Shown here one piece after another: positions 1-5,987 of a stretch of DNA of 9,616 bases (positions are counted from its first letter, which is position 1; every line of letters begins with the position of its first letter). The notes beneath the pieces are model-generated. The model was not told the DNA's origin. It was given only the letters and a program-made list of their open reading frames with translations, and ran no database searches. The stretch spans positions 1 to 9,616 of the forward strand of contig USIM01000022.1 in the NCBI GenBank assembly GCA_900554675.1, given 5' to 3'. The DNA is from an uncultured Sutterella sp. GTDB lineage: Bacteria; Pseudomonadota; Gammaproteobacteria; Burkholderiales; Burkholderiaceae_F. A program made the translations under genes and the position numbers.

Positions 1-66
1 TTACCGTTTTAGAAACATTTTTTGAGTGTGAAATTGTTAATGAACATCACGCTCATATAACAAAAG
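1..66. other. Left edge of window, no gene recognised
   Basis: An AT-rich stretch lying beyond the terminator of the leftward operon. One plus-strand frame is open from base 3 to a stop at 84-86, but it has no start codon, runs into the terminator hairpin and resembles nothing I know. A 15-codon minus-strand frame beginning near base 55 also lacks a ribosome binding site. I see no supported gene, RNA or repeat here. Confidence 0.5.
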
Positions 67-104
67 ACCCCACCTTTTGCAGATGAAACAGAGCTGTGTG
101 GGGT
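67..104 (-). terminator. Probable intrinsic terminator of the gmhA-distal operon end
   Basis: Read on the minus strand, ACCCCAC (104-98) pairs perfectly with GTGGGGT (73-67). The stem is seven base pairs, mostly G-C, around a 24-base loop. It is followed directly by CTTTTGTT. It lies 36 bases past the gmhA stop codon, where the five-gene leftward operon should end. The long loop and the T tract interrupted by G make it less than ideal, hence moderate confidence. Confidence 0.55.
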
Positions 105-111
105 ACGCTTG

Positions 112-129
112 AGTCGGATTATACCGACT
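112..129. terminator. Second hairpin between gmhA and the main terminator
   Basis: AGTCGG (112-117) and CCGACT (124-129) form a perfect six-pair stem with the loop ATTATA. On the plus strand it is followed by GTTCTTTTA, so it could stop rightward transcripts entering from the left edge. On the minus strand no T tract follows, so there it would act as a 3'-end stabilising hairpin just after gmhA. The stem is seen directly; the role is inferred. Confidence 0.4.
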
Positions 130-140
130 GTTCTTTTAAG

Positions 141-728
141 TTAGTAGTTTTCAGGTGCCAAACGGCGCTCCACCAACTCAATCAAAATATGGATGCATTT
201 AATGTGCAACTCTTGCACGCGATCGGCCCATTTACCGGCTGGCGTCACAATGGCAATATCAGCTTCCGTAGCCAAAGGACTGCCTTCGCGTCCCGTTAAA
301 CCGACAACAATCAAGCCCTTTTCATGCGCAGCTTTAACCGCTTGCATCACGTTGGCACTCGTGCCCGACGTCGTAATGGCTAAAAGCACATCCCCCTTTT
401 GACCCACAGCGCTCACATAGCGAGAAAAAACATCGTTATAGCCGTAGTCATTACCGACGCAGCTCATGTGACTCGCATCCGCAATCGCAATCGCAGCAAA
501 ACCCGGACGATTTTGACGGTAGCGCCCCGTCATCTCTTCGGCAAAGTGCATAGCGTCACACAAAGAGCCGCCGTTTCCGCAAGATAAAATCTTGTGACCG
601 TTGGCAATGGCATTGGCCATTGCTTGACCTGCGGCGTCAAGTTTCTCAAGTGTTGCTTCGTTCTTAATTAAAGCATCAAGCGCCACTTGAGCTTCTTGCA
701 GCGCATTGAAAATATGAGGATTTGCCAT
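141..728 (-). CDS. gmhA: Phosphoheptose (sedoheptulose 7-phosphate) isomerase
   Basis: This cytoplasmic enzyme turns D-sedoheptulose 7-phosphate into D-glycero-D-manno-heptose 7-phosphate, the first step of ADP-heptose synthesis for the LPS inner core. The product is 195 residues, close to E. coli GmhA (192), and is a single SIS domain. The active-site loop CGNGGSLCDAMHFAEE is at 50-65 and the phosphate-binding TSGTSAN at 120-126. The zinc-site residues known in the family fall at the same numbers: His61, Glu65, Gln172 and His180. Residue 56 is Leu where E. coli has His, a position that varies among homologues. The frame is open upstream, but the ATG at 728 is chosen because AAGGA (740-736) sits seven bases before it and because family homology begins there. 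It is the last gene of the dnaX-ybaB-recR operon, 22 bases after recR, and is followed by hairpins. Its presence implies heptose-containing LPS. Confidence 0.93.
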   Translation of the reverse strand: MANPHIFNALQEAQVALDALIKNEATLEKLDAAGQAMANAIANGHKILSCGNGGSLCDAMHFAEEMTGRYRQNRPGFAAIAIADASHMSCVGNDYGYNDVFSRYVSAVGQKGDVLLAITTSGTSANVMQAVKAAHEKGLIVVGLTGREGSPLATEADIAIVTPAGKWADRVQELHIKCIHILIELVERRLAPENY

Positions 729-750
729 TTTTTGTTCCTTTTTTCTGCCA

Positions 751-1356
751 TTAGCCTCGACGTGAGAAAATCGCACTGGCGATTGTATTGGCATCGGTGT
801 ACTCCAATTCCACTCCTGCCGGAATCCCACGAGCCAAACGCGTCACGCGAATCGGACGCGAACGTGAAGCAATGGCTTTGGCAATAAAGTGTGCCGTTGC
901 ATCCCCTTCCGGTGTGAAAGGCGTTGCGATCAACACTTCTTTGAGTTGCTCATCCTTTTCCACTCGATCAATGAGTCGTTGAAGTTGCAACTCTTTTGCG
1001 CCCACCCCTTGCACCGGAGAGATCAAACCCATTAAAACGAAGTAGAGACCTTGATAGGTCAACGTTTCTTCAATGGCTTTTTGATCCGCTGGGCTTTCCA
1101 CCACACAGATTTTCGAGCGATCCCGCGTCTCGTCTCGACAAATCGGACATAGCGTATCGTCGGTTAACGTGTTGCAAAGCTCACAGTGCTTAACGGTATT
1201 GAGCGCTTTATCTAAACTGCTTGCCAACTCTCTGGCACCGAGTCGATTGTCTAACAACAAATGATAAGCAATGCGAGAAGCCGACCGAGGGCCTAACCCC
1301 GGCAACTTCTTTAATGCATTGATCAAATGATCAATCGACGTATCGGTGTTTGACAT
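751..1356 (-). CDS. recR: Recombination mediator protein RecR
   Basis: RecR works with RecO (and RecF) to load RecA onto SSB-coated single-stranded DNA during gap and break repair. It forms ring-like clamps on DNA. The product has 201 residues, the normal length. In order it shows an N-terminal helix-hairpin-helix (LPGLGPRSASRIA, 18-30), a four-cysteine zinc finger (Cys58, Cys61, Cys70, Cys73), a Toprim domain opening at KICVVE with Glu87, and the conserved segment EGDATAHF followed by the C-terminal RLARGIPAGVELEY stretch. The start is the ATG at 1356. The Shine-Dalgarno is poor, and with ybaB ending only 16 bases upstream, translation is probably coupled to ybaB. The ybaB-recR neighbour pair is widely conserved in bacteria. 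Confidence 0.96.
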   Translation of the reverse strand: MSNTDTSIDHLINALKKLPGLGPRSASRIAYHLLLDNRLGARELASSLDKALNTVKHCELCNTLTDDTLCPICRDETRDRSKICVVESPADQKAIEETLTYQGLYFVLMGLISPVQGVGAKELQLQRLIDRVEKDEQLKEVLIATPFTPEGDATAHFIAKAIASRSRPIRVTRLARGIPAGVELEYTDANTIASAIFSRRG

Positions 1357-1372
1357 GGCGGTTCAAGTTCAA

Positions 1373-1690
1373 TTAGAACATCATTCCCGGAGGCAAGGGC
1401 ATGCCGGCCGTGGCTTGAGCCATCTTTTCCTTCGTGGTGGTTTCAACCTTATCCAAGGCGTCCTTAACGGCCATGAACACCAAGTCTTCAACCATATCCA
1501 CGTCTTCTTCCATCAAGCTCGGATCCAACTTCACGCTCTTTAAGTTGTGCTTGCAGGTCATCGTGACTTTCACCAAACCGCTACTGGATTGACCTTCAAC
1601 TTCAAGTTGACCCAATTCCACTTGCAAACGCTTAATGTTTTCTTGAACACGTTGAGCTTGCTTCAAAAGAGCACCCATATTTCCACGCAT
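1373..1690 (-). CDS. ybaB: YbaB/EbfC family nucleoid-associated protein
   Basis: A small DNA-binding protein of the YbaB/EbfC family, which forms tweezer-like dimers on the nucleoid. The product is 105 residues (E. coli YbaB has 109). Family hallmarks visible are LLKQAQRVQENI (8-19) at the start of the long helix, the central LVKVTMTCKHNLKSVKLDPSL stretch (39-59), the acidic segment EEDVDMVEDLV, and the C-terminal GMPLPPGMMF. The ATG at 1690 has AAGGA (1701-1697) six bases upstream, so it is preferred over the in-frame ATG four codons later. It lies between dnaX (37 bases) and recR (16 bases), the classic dnaX-ybaB-recR order that itself supports the call. Confidence 0.95.
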   Translation of the reverse strand: MRGNMGALLKQAQRVQENIKRLQVELGQLEVEGQSSSGLVKVTMTCKHNLKSVKLDPSLMEEDVDMVEDLVFMAVKDALDKVETTTKEKMAQATAGMPLPPGMMF

Positions 1691-1727
1691 AATGTTTCCT
1701 TTTTAAGTAAAAACTTTTTTCTTCTCA

Positions 1728-3857
1728 TCAAGACTGACGAGAAACCAATTTCTTAATTGACGACTGATCAATTTTCGCATTAAAGCGACGGGCAATGATC
1801 TTGGCTTGAGGGGTATTTTTTAACGCCTCAATGGCCGCCTTTTTCTCTTCGGGATCTTCGATGGCAATGTAATGGCTCTTTAACCACTTCGCCTCTTCTT
1901 TTTTCTTTGCTTCTCGCTTTTCCCAAACCATTTGTTGGTGAATTGTACGGGAACGTGGCTCAACGAGTTCCACTTCAATCTTCATGCGGTGACCAAAGAC
2001 CGGATCCACAATTCGTTGAACCAAACGCATCGCTTGTTCGTTTGTTAAGCGCCCCGAATAGAAGGGGTCCAAATGCAAACGAATAGTCGTGCCATCGATA
2101 GCCACGCACTCACTTCTAAAGAGAATGTCTCGAGCATAGGTCGAAGGATACGTGTAGCGCATCTTTTCGTACCAAACTTTCCCGATTTCACTAAATTCAG
2201 GAATATCGTCCTCGGGCTTAGCTTCATAGTAGTCCGAATAACCACTGCCCAAATCCACCGATTCGTCGGCTTCTTGAGCTTCTGCTTGAGGTTCATCAAA
2301 AGAAGGAGCGGCACTTGCGCCAAAATCATCATAGTCATCAATTGATGCTTGATAATCCGCTTCGCCGTACATCTGATCTGGATTGTACGGGACGTCATCC
2401 TCATCGTCTTCAATGACCGTACTCGTTTTTGTAACGGGTTTTGTCTCTTCAACGACAGGTGCTTCTTGAGGCTTTACTTCAACAACGGGTTGAGGATTGC
2501 TCGGTTGCTGCTCTTGGCGGGCAGGCACCGCAGGCGCACTACCCGCTAATACCTCCCCCGGGACATCTTCCCAAGGAGCAGTTTCTGACGGTTCGGTCTT
2601 TTGGATAGGAGCAGATTCAACAACCGGCGCAACAGGCTTTGCAACAGGAGCCGTCACTTCAGAAGCGACGGGAGCCACTGTGGCTTTGGCTTCAACGACC
2701 GGGGCCTTCACCTCTGGGAATTCAAAGCGCTTCGGTAATTCCGTCTTCACGAGCCCTGCGGGTTTAAAGGCCAACATTCTCATCAAAGCCATCGTGAAAC
2801 CCGCATACTCGTCGGGTGCCAAATTCATGTCGCCACGGGCGTTAAGCATGATTTGGTAGTAAAGCTGCACTTCAGGTTTCGTAAAGACTTGGGCGAGTTC
2901 AAAAATGGCATCACGATCCAAATCATCTGAAGCAACACTTAAGGGATCAAATTGCGCCAACGTAATGCGATGCAAGAGGCTAGCCAGATCACGCACGGCT
3001 TGAGAAAAACTCAAGCTTCGCATGGACATCGTGTTGGCAATCTCAAGCATTTGATGAGCATCGCCATTGGCTAAAGCGCGAAGCAATTGAATCAAAACAT
3101 CGCTATCCATCATGCCCAACATTTCGCGAACGCTCTCAAGCGTCACGGGGCGATTACCGGCAAAAGCAATGGCTTGATCCAACAAACTCAAACCGTCGCG
3201 CATGGAACCACGAGCACCAATGCCCAAAAGTTTAAGTGCAGCGGGTTCAGCTTCAATCTTCTCAGCTTCCAAAATCGTCTTCATGTGATCGGCCACAATT
3301 TGCGGCGTCACATTGCGGAGATTGAATTGAATACAGCGAGAAAGCACCGTCACCGGAACCTTTTGAGGATCGGTCGTTGCCAAAATGAATTTCACATACT
3401 CGGGCGGCTCTTCGAGCGTTTTGAGCATGGCGTTAAAAGCGTGCGTGGTCAACTGATGGACTTCGTCAATCATGTAGACCTTGTAGCGAGCGTTCGTGGG
3501 CGCATACATGGCTTGTTCAAGTAACGCCGTCATTTCTTCAACGGAACGATTACTCGCGGCGTCCATTTCGATGTAGTCAACAAAGCGACCTTCATCAATG
3601 GCTCGGCACGCTTCACAAACACCGCACGGGTGATCCGTCACGCCGCCCTTGCCATCGGGCCCCATACAGTTGAGGCTCTTAGCCAAAATACGCGACAAAG
3701 TCGTCTTACCGACACCACGCGTACCCGTAAACAAATAGGCATGGTGAAGACGGTTTTCACGAAGTGCGTGCGTTAAAGCCTGAACGACAGGCTCTTGTCC
3801 CACTACACTTTCAAAATCATGAGGGCGCCATTTACGGGCCAAAACTTGAGAGGCCAT
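1728..3857 (-). CDS. dnaX: DNA polymerase III subunit tau (and possibly gamma)
   Basis: This ATPase motor subunit of the clamp loader assembles with delta and delta-prime to open the beta clamp; full-length tau also joins the polymerase cores and DnaB. The product is 709 residues. Visible in order are the Walker A GTRGVGKT (45-52), a zinc module with Cys64, Cys78, Cys81 and Cys84, the Walker B DEVH (131-134), sensor 1 LATTDPQK (159-166), the arginine-finger SRC (173-175), sensor 2 region GSMRDGLSLLDQ (217-228), and the collar domain to about 365. A low-complexity Pro/Val/Glu/Asp-rich linker (about 370-555) is followed by a C-terminal domain (556-709) with a Lys/Glu-rich end that matches the alpha-binding part of tau. 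I see no canonical A-AAA-AAG slippery heptamer in the linker, so programmed gamma production is not supported. The start is the ATG at 3857, not the in-frame TTG at 3863, because AGGA lies six bases before the ATG and abuts the TTG. Confidence 0.97.
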   Translation of the reverse strand: MASQVLARKWRPHDFESVVGQEPVVQALTHALRENRLHHAYLFTGTRGVGKTTLSRILAKSLNCMGPDGKGGVTDHPCGVCEACRAIDEGRFVDYIEMDAASNRSVEEMTALLEQAMYAPTNARYKVYMIDEVHQLTTHAFNAMLKTLEEPPEYVKFILATTDPQKVPVTVLSRCIQFNLRNVTPQIVADHMKTILEAEKIEAEPAALKLLGIGARGSMRDGLSLLDQAIAFAGNRPVTLESVREMLGMMDSDVLIQLLRALANGDAHQMLEIANTMSMRSLSFSQAVRDLASLLHRITLAQFDPLSVASDDLDRDAIFELAQVFTKPEVQLYYQIMLNARGDMNLAPDEYAGFTMALMRMLAFKPAGLVKTELPKRFEFPEVKAPVVEAKATVAPVASEVTAPVAKPVAPVVESAPIQKTEPSETAPWEDVPGEVLAGSAPAVPARQEQQPSNPQPVVEVKPQEAPVVEETKPVTKTSTVIEDDEDDVPYNPDQMYGEADYQASIDDYDDFGASAAPSFDEPQAEAQEADESVDLGSGYSDYYEAKPEDDIPEFSEIGKVWYEKMRYTYPSTYARDILFRSECVAIDGTTIRLHLDPFYSGRLTNEQAMRLVQRIVDPVFGHRMKIEVELVEPRSRTIHQQMVWEKREAKKKEEAKWLKSHYIAIEDPEEKKAAIEALKNTPQAKIIARRFNAKIDQSSIKKLVSRQS

Positions 3858-3863
3858 GGTCAA

Positions 3864-3867
3864 TCCT
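3864..3867 (-). promoter_or_regulatory. dnaX Shine-Dalgarno overlapping the upstream stop codon
   Basis: On the minus strand the site reads AGGA six bases before the dnaX ATG (3857). Its first two bases are the last two of the acetyltransferase TAG stop codon (3868-3866). This placement decides the dnaX start and implies translational coupling between the two genes. Confidence 0.75.
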
Positions 3868-4351
3868 ATTTCGACTCGGCAAAGTTCGCCAATGACTCAC
3901 CGGTCAAACGGCAAATACGCCAGTTAGGTAATACGGAGGCACCGATTTTTTCATAAAAACCGATAGCAGGCTCATTCCAATCCAAAACCACCCATTCAAA
4001 GCGACCGCATTTTTCTTCCACTGCTTTGGCAGCCAAATAACGCATAATCGCTTTGCCATAGCCCTTACCACGATAGGCGGGATCAATGAAAAGGTCTTCC
4101 AGATAAAGACCTCTGCGGGTTAAGAACGTTGAGCAGTTATAAAAGTAGAAGGCAAAACCCACCGGGGTTTCATCTTCATAAGCGATCACGCAGTGAGCAA
4201 TCGCCTTTTCGCCAAAAAGTTCACGTTTGACATCGTCAACGGTCGCAACGACCTCATCGAGCATCTTTTCATACTCGGCCAAACGACGAACAAAACTTAA
4301 CACCAACTCGCAATCTTCAAGGGTTGCGGGGAGAATCTGAAAATTAGGCAT
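3866..4351 (-). CDS. GNAT acetyltransferase of the SSAT-like (diamine/thialysine) type
   Basis: A 161-residue single-domain GNAT enzyme that should transfer acetyl from acetyl-CoA to an amine. It resembles the spermidine/spermine acetyltransferase-like group. The pieces present are FAFYFYNCSTF (66-76), LYLEDLFIDPAYRGKGYG (82-99) with the pyrophosphate-binding R-G-K-G-Y-G loop (94-99), and WNEPAIGFYEKIGA (125-138), in which Tyr133 matches the usual general-acid tyrosine. The LYLED...YRG and WNEP..FY signatures are typical of SSAT/thialysine acetyltransferases. The actual acceptor (polyamine, lysine analogue or another amine) cannot be told from sequence. It starts at the ATG at 4351 with only a weak GTGAG upstream, and it is the first gene of the leftward operon, ending 8 bases before dnaX. 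A role in DNA replication is not implied by this position. Confidence 0.85.
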   Translation of the reverse strand: MPNFQILPATLEDCELVLSFVRRLAEYEKMLDEVVATVDDVKRELFGEKAIAHCVIAYEDETPVGFAFYFYNCSTFLTRRGLYLEDLFIDPAYRGKGYGKAIMRYLAAKAVEEKCGRFEWVVLDWNEPAIGFYEKIGASVLPNWRICRLTGESLANFAESK

Positions 4352-4370
4352 AGATTACTCACTTCAAAAT

Positions 4371-4403
4371 GAATGGGTATAACAGACTAAGTTTAGCGAA
4401 AAA
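4371..4403 (-). promoter_or_regulatory. Weak candidate promoter for the acetyltransferase-dnaX operon
   Basis: On the minus strand GATTTT is followed after 17 bases by TTATAC, upstream of the acetyltransferase ATG. The -10-like box is reasonable but the -35-like box is poor. It fits the only sizeable gap (83 bases) before the operon. The claim rests on position and weak matches only. Confidence 0.25.
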
Positions 4404-4413
4404 TCGATTTTTC
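4398..4413. repeat. Perfect 16-base palindrome GAAAAATCGATTTTTC
   Basis: A perfect self-complementary 16-mer in the 83-base gap between the exporter gene and the acetyltransferase gene, overlapping the weak candidate promoter. As RNA it would give only a weak A-U stem with a TCGA loop and no following T run, so it is not a convincing terminator. It could be an operator for a dimeric repressor, but no regulator gene is visible nearby. Confidence 0.4.
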
Positions 4414-4434
4414 TATCGGACGGCAATCCAAGCA

Positions 4435-5076
4435 TTAGGCCGTTGCCATTGTCAAAAAGACACGCAAAGCCAACAAAATGAAGATCGTACCGCCGACACA
4501 GTTAATAATTCGGGCGGCTTTGGGTGTTGATAAAAGATGACGGAAGTTCGCCGCAACCCAGCCGTAACACAAGTGAATGACGCAAACCAATGAGAAATAC
4601 GTCATGCTCATAATCGCCACTTGACCCACGTAATTGAGTTCGTGATCCAGAAACTGCGGGAATAACGAAATAAAAAACATAATCAACATGGGGTTAGTCA
4701 TTTGAAGCGTCACCCCTTGAAGCCACAAGCGTCCACGTTGCGCGAAGTTAACCGACTCTTTTTCTTTGGTAGCCAATTCAAAGCTAAAGGGCTTGGCACG
4801 ATAAAGTCGGATACCTAAATAAATCATGTAGCAGGCACCCAAGGACTTAATCACTTCAAAGGTAGCAGGAGAATTGGCAATTAAGATGCCTAGGCCCGTT
4901 GAAGAGATGACGGCCATGATGACAGTGCCGGAAGCCGTACCCAAAATGACCCAACAAGCAGAACGTAAACCATAGCGAATCGCACTGGTGAGCGTCATCA
5001 AAACGCCGGGCCCGGGGGAAGCCACCGTGCAGCTAGAGGTAATTAAAAATAAGAGAAATAAAGAGGTGTTGATCAT
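4435..5076 (-). CDS. LysE/RhtB family amino-acid exporter
   Basis: An inner-membrane transporter of the LysE/RhtB (threonine/homoserine lactone efflux) superfamily, expected to export amino acids or close derivatives by proton exchange. The product has 213 residues, the usual size of about 205-215, with about six hydrophobic segments (roughly 3-28, 40-66, 70-93, 116-140, 150-177, 188-211). The family signature SPGPGV is at 20-25 near the end of the first segment, and the conserved NP pair at 128-129 precedes the fourth hydrophobic stretch. A charged cytoplasmic loop (about 94-115) separates the halves. The start is the ATG at 5076; there is no good Shine-Dalgarno, but homology begins there. 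It is divergent from the DIP1984-family gene and ends 83 bases before the acetyltransferase gene. The exact substrate cannot be assigned. Confidence 0.88.
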   Translation of the reverse strand: MINTSLFLLFLITSSCTVASPGPGVLMTLTSAIRYGLRSACWVILGTASGTVIMAVISSTGLGILIANSPATFEVIKSLGACYMIYLGIRLYRAKPFSFELATKEKESVNFAQRGRLWLQGVTLQMTNPMLIMFFISLFPQFLDHELNYVGQVAIMSMTYFSLVCVIHLCYGWVAANFRHLLSTPKAARIINCVGGTIFILLALRVFLTMATA

Positions 5077-5142
5077 TTTGGGGAAGAATGAGTTTTCAGA
5101 AGATGAATTTTAATCCTTAGATGGGGTTTCTCTCCACTCTCT

Positions 5143-5170
5143 ATCCTAGTTTTAGTGCCTAATATGACAG
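5143..5170 (-). promoter_or_regulatory. Candidate sigma-70 promoter for the LysE-family exporter
   Basis: On the minus strand CTGTCA (5170-5165) and TAGGAT (5148-5143) are 16 bases apart, each matching four of six consensus bases. They lie about 65 bases upstream of the exporter ATG in the divergent intergenic region. The match is seen in sequence; function is inferred. Confidence 0.3.
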
Positions 5171-5188
5171 TGAAAAATTGTCTTCGTG

Positions 5189-5201
5189 TTGATTCCATCA
5201 A
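5189..5201. promoter_or_regulatory. Inverted repeat TTGAT-TCC-ATCAA, possible operator
   Basis: A perfect 5+5 inverted repeat with a three-base spacer in the middle of the exporter/DIP1984 divergent region. It fits the loose T-N11-A pattern of LysR-type regulator sites. It lies about 20 bases upstream of the candidate exporter promoter. No regulator gene is in the window, and a short AT-rich palindrome like this can arise by chance. Confidence 0.3.
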
Positions 5202-5248
5202 ATTCTGATGTATTCGGTTGTACTTTGACTCTATAGCTCATTGACATC

Positions 5249-5252
5249 GGAG
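5249..5252 (+). promoter_or_regulatory. Shine-Dalgarno GGAG deciding the DIP1984-family start
   Basis: GGAG lies six bases before the ATG at 5259. An in-frame TTG at 5241 lies upstream of this site and has no ribosome binding site of its own, so the ATG is the better start. The protein then begins MKLAEAL, as the family usually does. Confidence 0.65.
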
Positions 5253-5258
5253 TTTGAT

Positions 5259-5711
5259 ATGAAATTAGCCGAAGCCTTAATTCTAAGAAAAGATCTTCAA
5301 ACACGCATCGCTCGTGTGCGCGAGCGCCTTTTTGCCAACGTATTAAACCAAGAGGGTGACGCACCCAGCGAAGACCCCGCACAGTTAATTCGTCGTTTGA
5401 ACAAAGTCTATGCAGAACTTGAAGACATCATTAACCGCATTAACAAAACCAATGCCAATACGCCTTTTGATGATAGCTCGTTAGCCAACGCCATCACCAA
5501 ACGCGACATCATGATTCGCAAAGTCAGTGTCTTGAGAGAGGCCCTACAAAAAGCCTCTGAGCGAACCCAGCGTTACTCTCAAAAGGAAATCCGCATTGTG
5601 ACAACGCTTAACATTGCCGAAGAGGAAAAATGGGTTGACGAACTCGCCTACCAAGCGCGTGTATTAGACTCCAAGATTCAAGCAAAAAATTGGGAGGTCG
5701 ACCTTCTTTAA
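5259..5711 (+). CDS. DIP1984 family protein (septicolysin-like), function unknown
   Basis: A 150-residue, highly charged, almost wholly helical protein resembling the DIP1984 family, some members of which are labelled septicolysin. Hallmarks are the start MKLAEALILRKDLQTRI, a first coiled-coil helix to about residue 30, a short acidic linker (QEGDAPSEDP, 31-40), a second helical part with LEDIINRINKTNA (54-66), and the end IQAKNWEVDLL. It has no signal peptide, membrane segment or cysteine, so it is probably cytosolic. The septicolysin name implies a toxin but is, as far as I know, an annotation tradition rather than a shown activity here. It stands alone: the divergent neighbour is the exporter, and 319 bases of non-coding DNA follow. 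No clear promoter or terminator was found for it. Confidence 0.85.
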   Translation: MKLAEALILRKDLQTRIARVRERLFANVLNQEGDAPSEDPAQLIRRLNKVYAELEDIINRINKTNANTPFDDSSLANAITKRDIMIRKVSVLREALQKASERTQRYSQKEIRIVTTLNIAEEEKWVDELAYQARVLDSKIQAKNWEVDLL

Positions 5712-5754
5712 TTAAAAATTAGGTGTAGCAAAGCGAATTTGGGCGAGAATATAT

Positions 5755-5850
5755 CCTCTTGGATTAGAGGCGAGCTGTTCACGGCGACAGCCTTAGATGT
5801 ACAGTCAAGCCGAACAGGGTACGAGAGTACAGTGACAAGTGACAGTAACA
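5755..5850 (+). other. Candidate structured RNA with mutually exclusive helices
   Basis: Possible helices are CCTCT/AGAGG (5755-5759 with 5766-5770), GCTGT/ACAGC (5774-5778 with 5787-5791), and GTAC/GTAC (5819-5822 with 5827-5830) closed by a GAGA loop of the GNRA kind. The second helix competes with a longer alternative in which CTGTT (5775-5779) pairs AACAG (5813-5817) and CGGC (5782-5785) pairs GCCG (5809-5812) with a CA bulge. The motif ACAG occurs five times, at 5787, 5801, 5814, 5829 and 5842. This matches no riboswitch or sRNA consensus I can recall. Pairings are seen in sequence; a regulatory RNA is inference. Confidence 0.3.
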
Positions 5851-5987
5851 ACCAAGTTCTGACAAGTTTGTTTTTGCGAGGGTGGGTTGGGGGGATTTTT
5901 ATCTAATGCTATGTATTAAAAGCACTTATACCCACCGATTCCACCAAAGATCTAAGGGATTAAACCCATAGGCGACTTCCCCTACCA

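Noticed and set aside
729..830. N-terminal extension of GmhA to a start at 830
   Set aside because: The extra 34 residues overlap the end of recR in another frame, are not part of GmhA, and the ATG at 728 has a good Shine-Dalgarno.
1899..1904. Run of six A on the dnaX coding strand as a frameshift site
   Set aside because: The codon phase (AAG AAA AAA GAA) does not fit the X-XXY-YYZ pattern, and the site is near residue 651, too far downstream to yield gamma.
2045..2452. 135-codon minus-strand frame inside dnaX
   Set aside because: It is an out-of-frame reading of the low-complexity linker, rich in Met, Thr and Arg, with no family resemblance and no slippery site connecting it to dnaX.
3087..3524. 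145-codon plus-strand ORF opposite dnaX
   Set aside because: Antisense shadow of the conserved AAA+ domain, with no ribosome site and biased His/Asn/Gln composition.
5755..5770. CCTCT/AGAGG hairpin as terminator of the DIP1984-family gene
   Set aside because: The stem is short and is followed by CGAGC rather than a T run.
5880..5894. Canonical G-quadruplex
   Set aside because: There are only three separated G tracts; the last six G are contiguous, so the usual four-tract pattern with loops of at least one base is not met.
5887..5915. Sigma-70 promoter TTGGGG - 17 bases - TATGTA for the DUF1177 operon
   Set aside because: Only about half of the bases match consensus in each box, and the -35 match lies inside the G tract.
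5931..5953. tRNA- or tmRNA-like 3' end (CCACCGATTCCACCA)
   Set aside because: No T-arm consensus, anticodon arm or matching acceptor 5' strand could be found upstream.
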